Assembly: GCA_947259435.1 (NCBI GenBank) | Contig: CAMYMP010000047.1 | Coordinates: forward strand, 1 to 5,994 | Source: an uncultured Woeseiaceae bacterium | GTDB lineage: Bacteria > Pseudomonadota > Gammaproteobacteria > Woeseiales > Woeseiaceae | DNA: 5,994 bases | Direction of reading: 5' to 3' | In this document: positions 5,337 to 5,994 of the stretch, in pieces | How the letters are laid out: each line of letters starts with the position of its first letter | How positions within the stretch are numbered: the stretch's first letter is position 1 | Program-made: the position numbers and the translations under genes | Notes under the pieces: model-generated | Told to the model about the DNA's origin: nothing | Database searches by the model: none | Seen by the model: only the letters and a program-made list of their open reading frames with translations

Positions 5337-5415
5337 GAGTTCAGATTACACTTCCAGTGGACCTCCTTCTGTGCGGTCAGTTACGTATATCCAGTGCTCT
5401 TGTTTCGATATTCCT

Positions 5416-5994
5416 CTACTGCGCCGGACGCTTCCTGCGGTCGCTCGACGACGCGATATTCATAGATTCACGGTACTTCGCCACCGTGCGCCTGGCAACC
5501 GAAATGCCTTCCTCGGCCAGCATTTTCGCGATCTTGCTGTCGCTGAGCGGCTTCGCCGGATTCTCGGCGCCGATCAGCTTGCGGATCTTCGCACGCACCG
5601 ACGTCGATGACTGGTCCTCGCCATCAATCGTTGACAGATGAGACGAGAAGAAATACTTGAATTCGAAAACGCCGCGTGGCGTATGCATATATTTGTTCGT
5701 GGTTACTCGCGAAATCGTCGATTCGTGCATACCGATCTCGTCTGCAACGTCTCTCAGCACCATGGGTCTCATTGATTCGTCACCGTGTTCGAGAAACTCC
5801 GTTTGCCGGGTCACTATGCTGGTCGCCACTTTCATCAGAGTCTCGTTTCGAATTTCCAGGCTGCGAATCAGCCAGCGTGCCTCCTGCAACTGCGAGCGCA
5901 GTACCGCATGATCGCCGCTGCCGCGCAGCAGTCGGGCATATTGCTGATTGACAGAAAGCCGTGGCACGCCGGTAGGGCTGATCTCGACCTGCCA
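5416..5994 (-). CDS. rpoN: RNA polymerase sigma-54 factor RpoN, C-terminal part
   Basis: The frame is open from the right window edge to a TAG at 5416-5418, giving the last 192 residues of sigma-54; the N-terminal activator-interacting and core-binding regions lie outside. It starts [11 protein letters not shown] and continues with [12 protein letters not shown], a core part of the sigma-54 DNA-binding region. The helix-turn-helix [11 protein letters not shown] is encoded at 5704-5736, followed by [13 protein letters not shown]. The RpoN box [10 protein letters not shown], which reads the -24 promoter element, is encoded at 5467-5496 and is intact. A short basic tail (D-R-R-K-R-P) closes the protein. 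A V-P-R-L at 5967 could be mistaken for a start, but the reading frame clearly runs past it to the edge. RpoN directs activator-dependent transcription, classically of nitrogen and related genes. Confidence 0.97.
   Translation of the reverse strand, partial: WQVEISPTGVPRLSVNQQYARLLRGSGDHAVLRSQLQEARWLIRSLEIRNETLMKVATSIVTRQTEFLEHGDESMRPMVLRDVADEIGMHESTISRVTTNKYMHTPRGVFEFKYFFSSHLSTIDGEDQSSTSVRAKIRKLIGAENPAKPLSDSKIAKMLAEEGISVARRTVAKYRESMNIASSSDRRKRPAQ

Noticed and set aside
5252..5415. Sigma-54 promoter for hpf in the rpoN-hpf gap
   Set aside because: I looked for TGGCAC-N5-TTGC on the minus strand and found no convincing match; a sigma-70-like pair fits better.
1..5994. Mobile element, CRISPR array, defence or toxin-antitoxin system
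   Set aside because: No transposase, integrase, terminal repeats, spaced direct repeats or small paired genes are visible; every gene is a recognisable housekeeping or regulatory family.

Overview
The window looks like a chromosomal segment of a gammaproteobacterium. The evidence is the cluster rpoN-hpf-ptsN-rapZ on the minus strand, which is a hallmark order of that class, and residue-level similarity to known RpoN, EIIA-Ntr and RapZ sequences. Base composition is moderately GC-rich. I cannot name a genus. All coding sequence looks like core genome, and I see no transposase, integrase, phage gene, CRISPR array, tRNA or rRNA.

Layout from left to right. Positions 1-180 (+) hold the C-terminal end of a probable CoxE-type VWA-domain protein. 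It converges on a minus-strand gene (197-730) for an exported Bcp-type peroxiredoxin; a perfect 8-bp palindrome at the end of that gene may terminate both. The peroxiredoxin is divergent from a patatin-like phospholipase (805-2025, +), and -10 elements for both directions overlap in the short gap. The phospholipase converges on the magnesium transporter gene mgtE (2128-3477, -), with a 12-bp inverted repeat between them. Continuing in minus-strand order of transcription from the right edge: rpoN (3' part only), hpf, ptsN, rapZ and then mgtE.

The right half therefore carries the nitrogen-PTS regulatory neighbourhood: sigma-54 (RpoN), a short ribosome hibernation factor (HPF), the phosphorylatable regulator EIIA-Ntr (PtsN) and the RNase adaptor or nucleotide-binding protein RapZ. 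ptsN and rapZ overlap by 10 bases and are almost certainly co-translated. The phosphocarrier gene ptsO (NPr), which commonly follows rapZ, is not here; mgtE occupies that place after a 77-base gap.

I did not find a clearly new biological system. The observations most worth a second look are regulatory. They are an RBS-sequestering hairpin in front of mgtE, alternative pairings between rapZ and mgtE, a strong GC hairpin before a ptsN that lacks a Shine-Dalgarno, an orphan perfect Shine-Dalgarno followed by a start-stop pair upstream of hpf, a RapZ tail poor in basic residues, and the missing NPr gene. None of these could be tested without tools.
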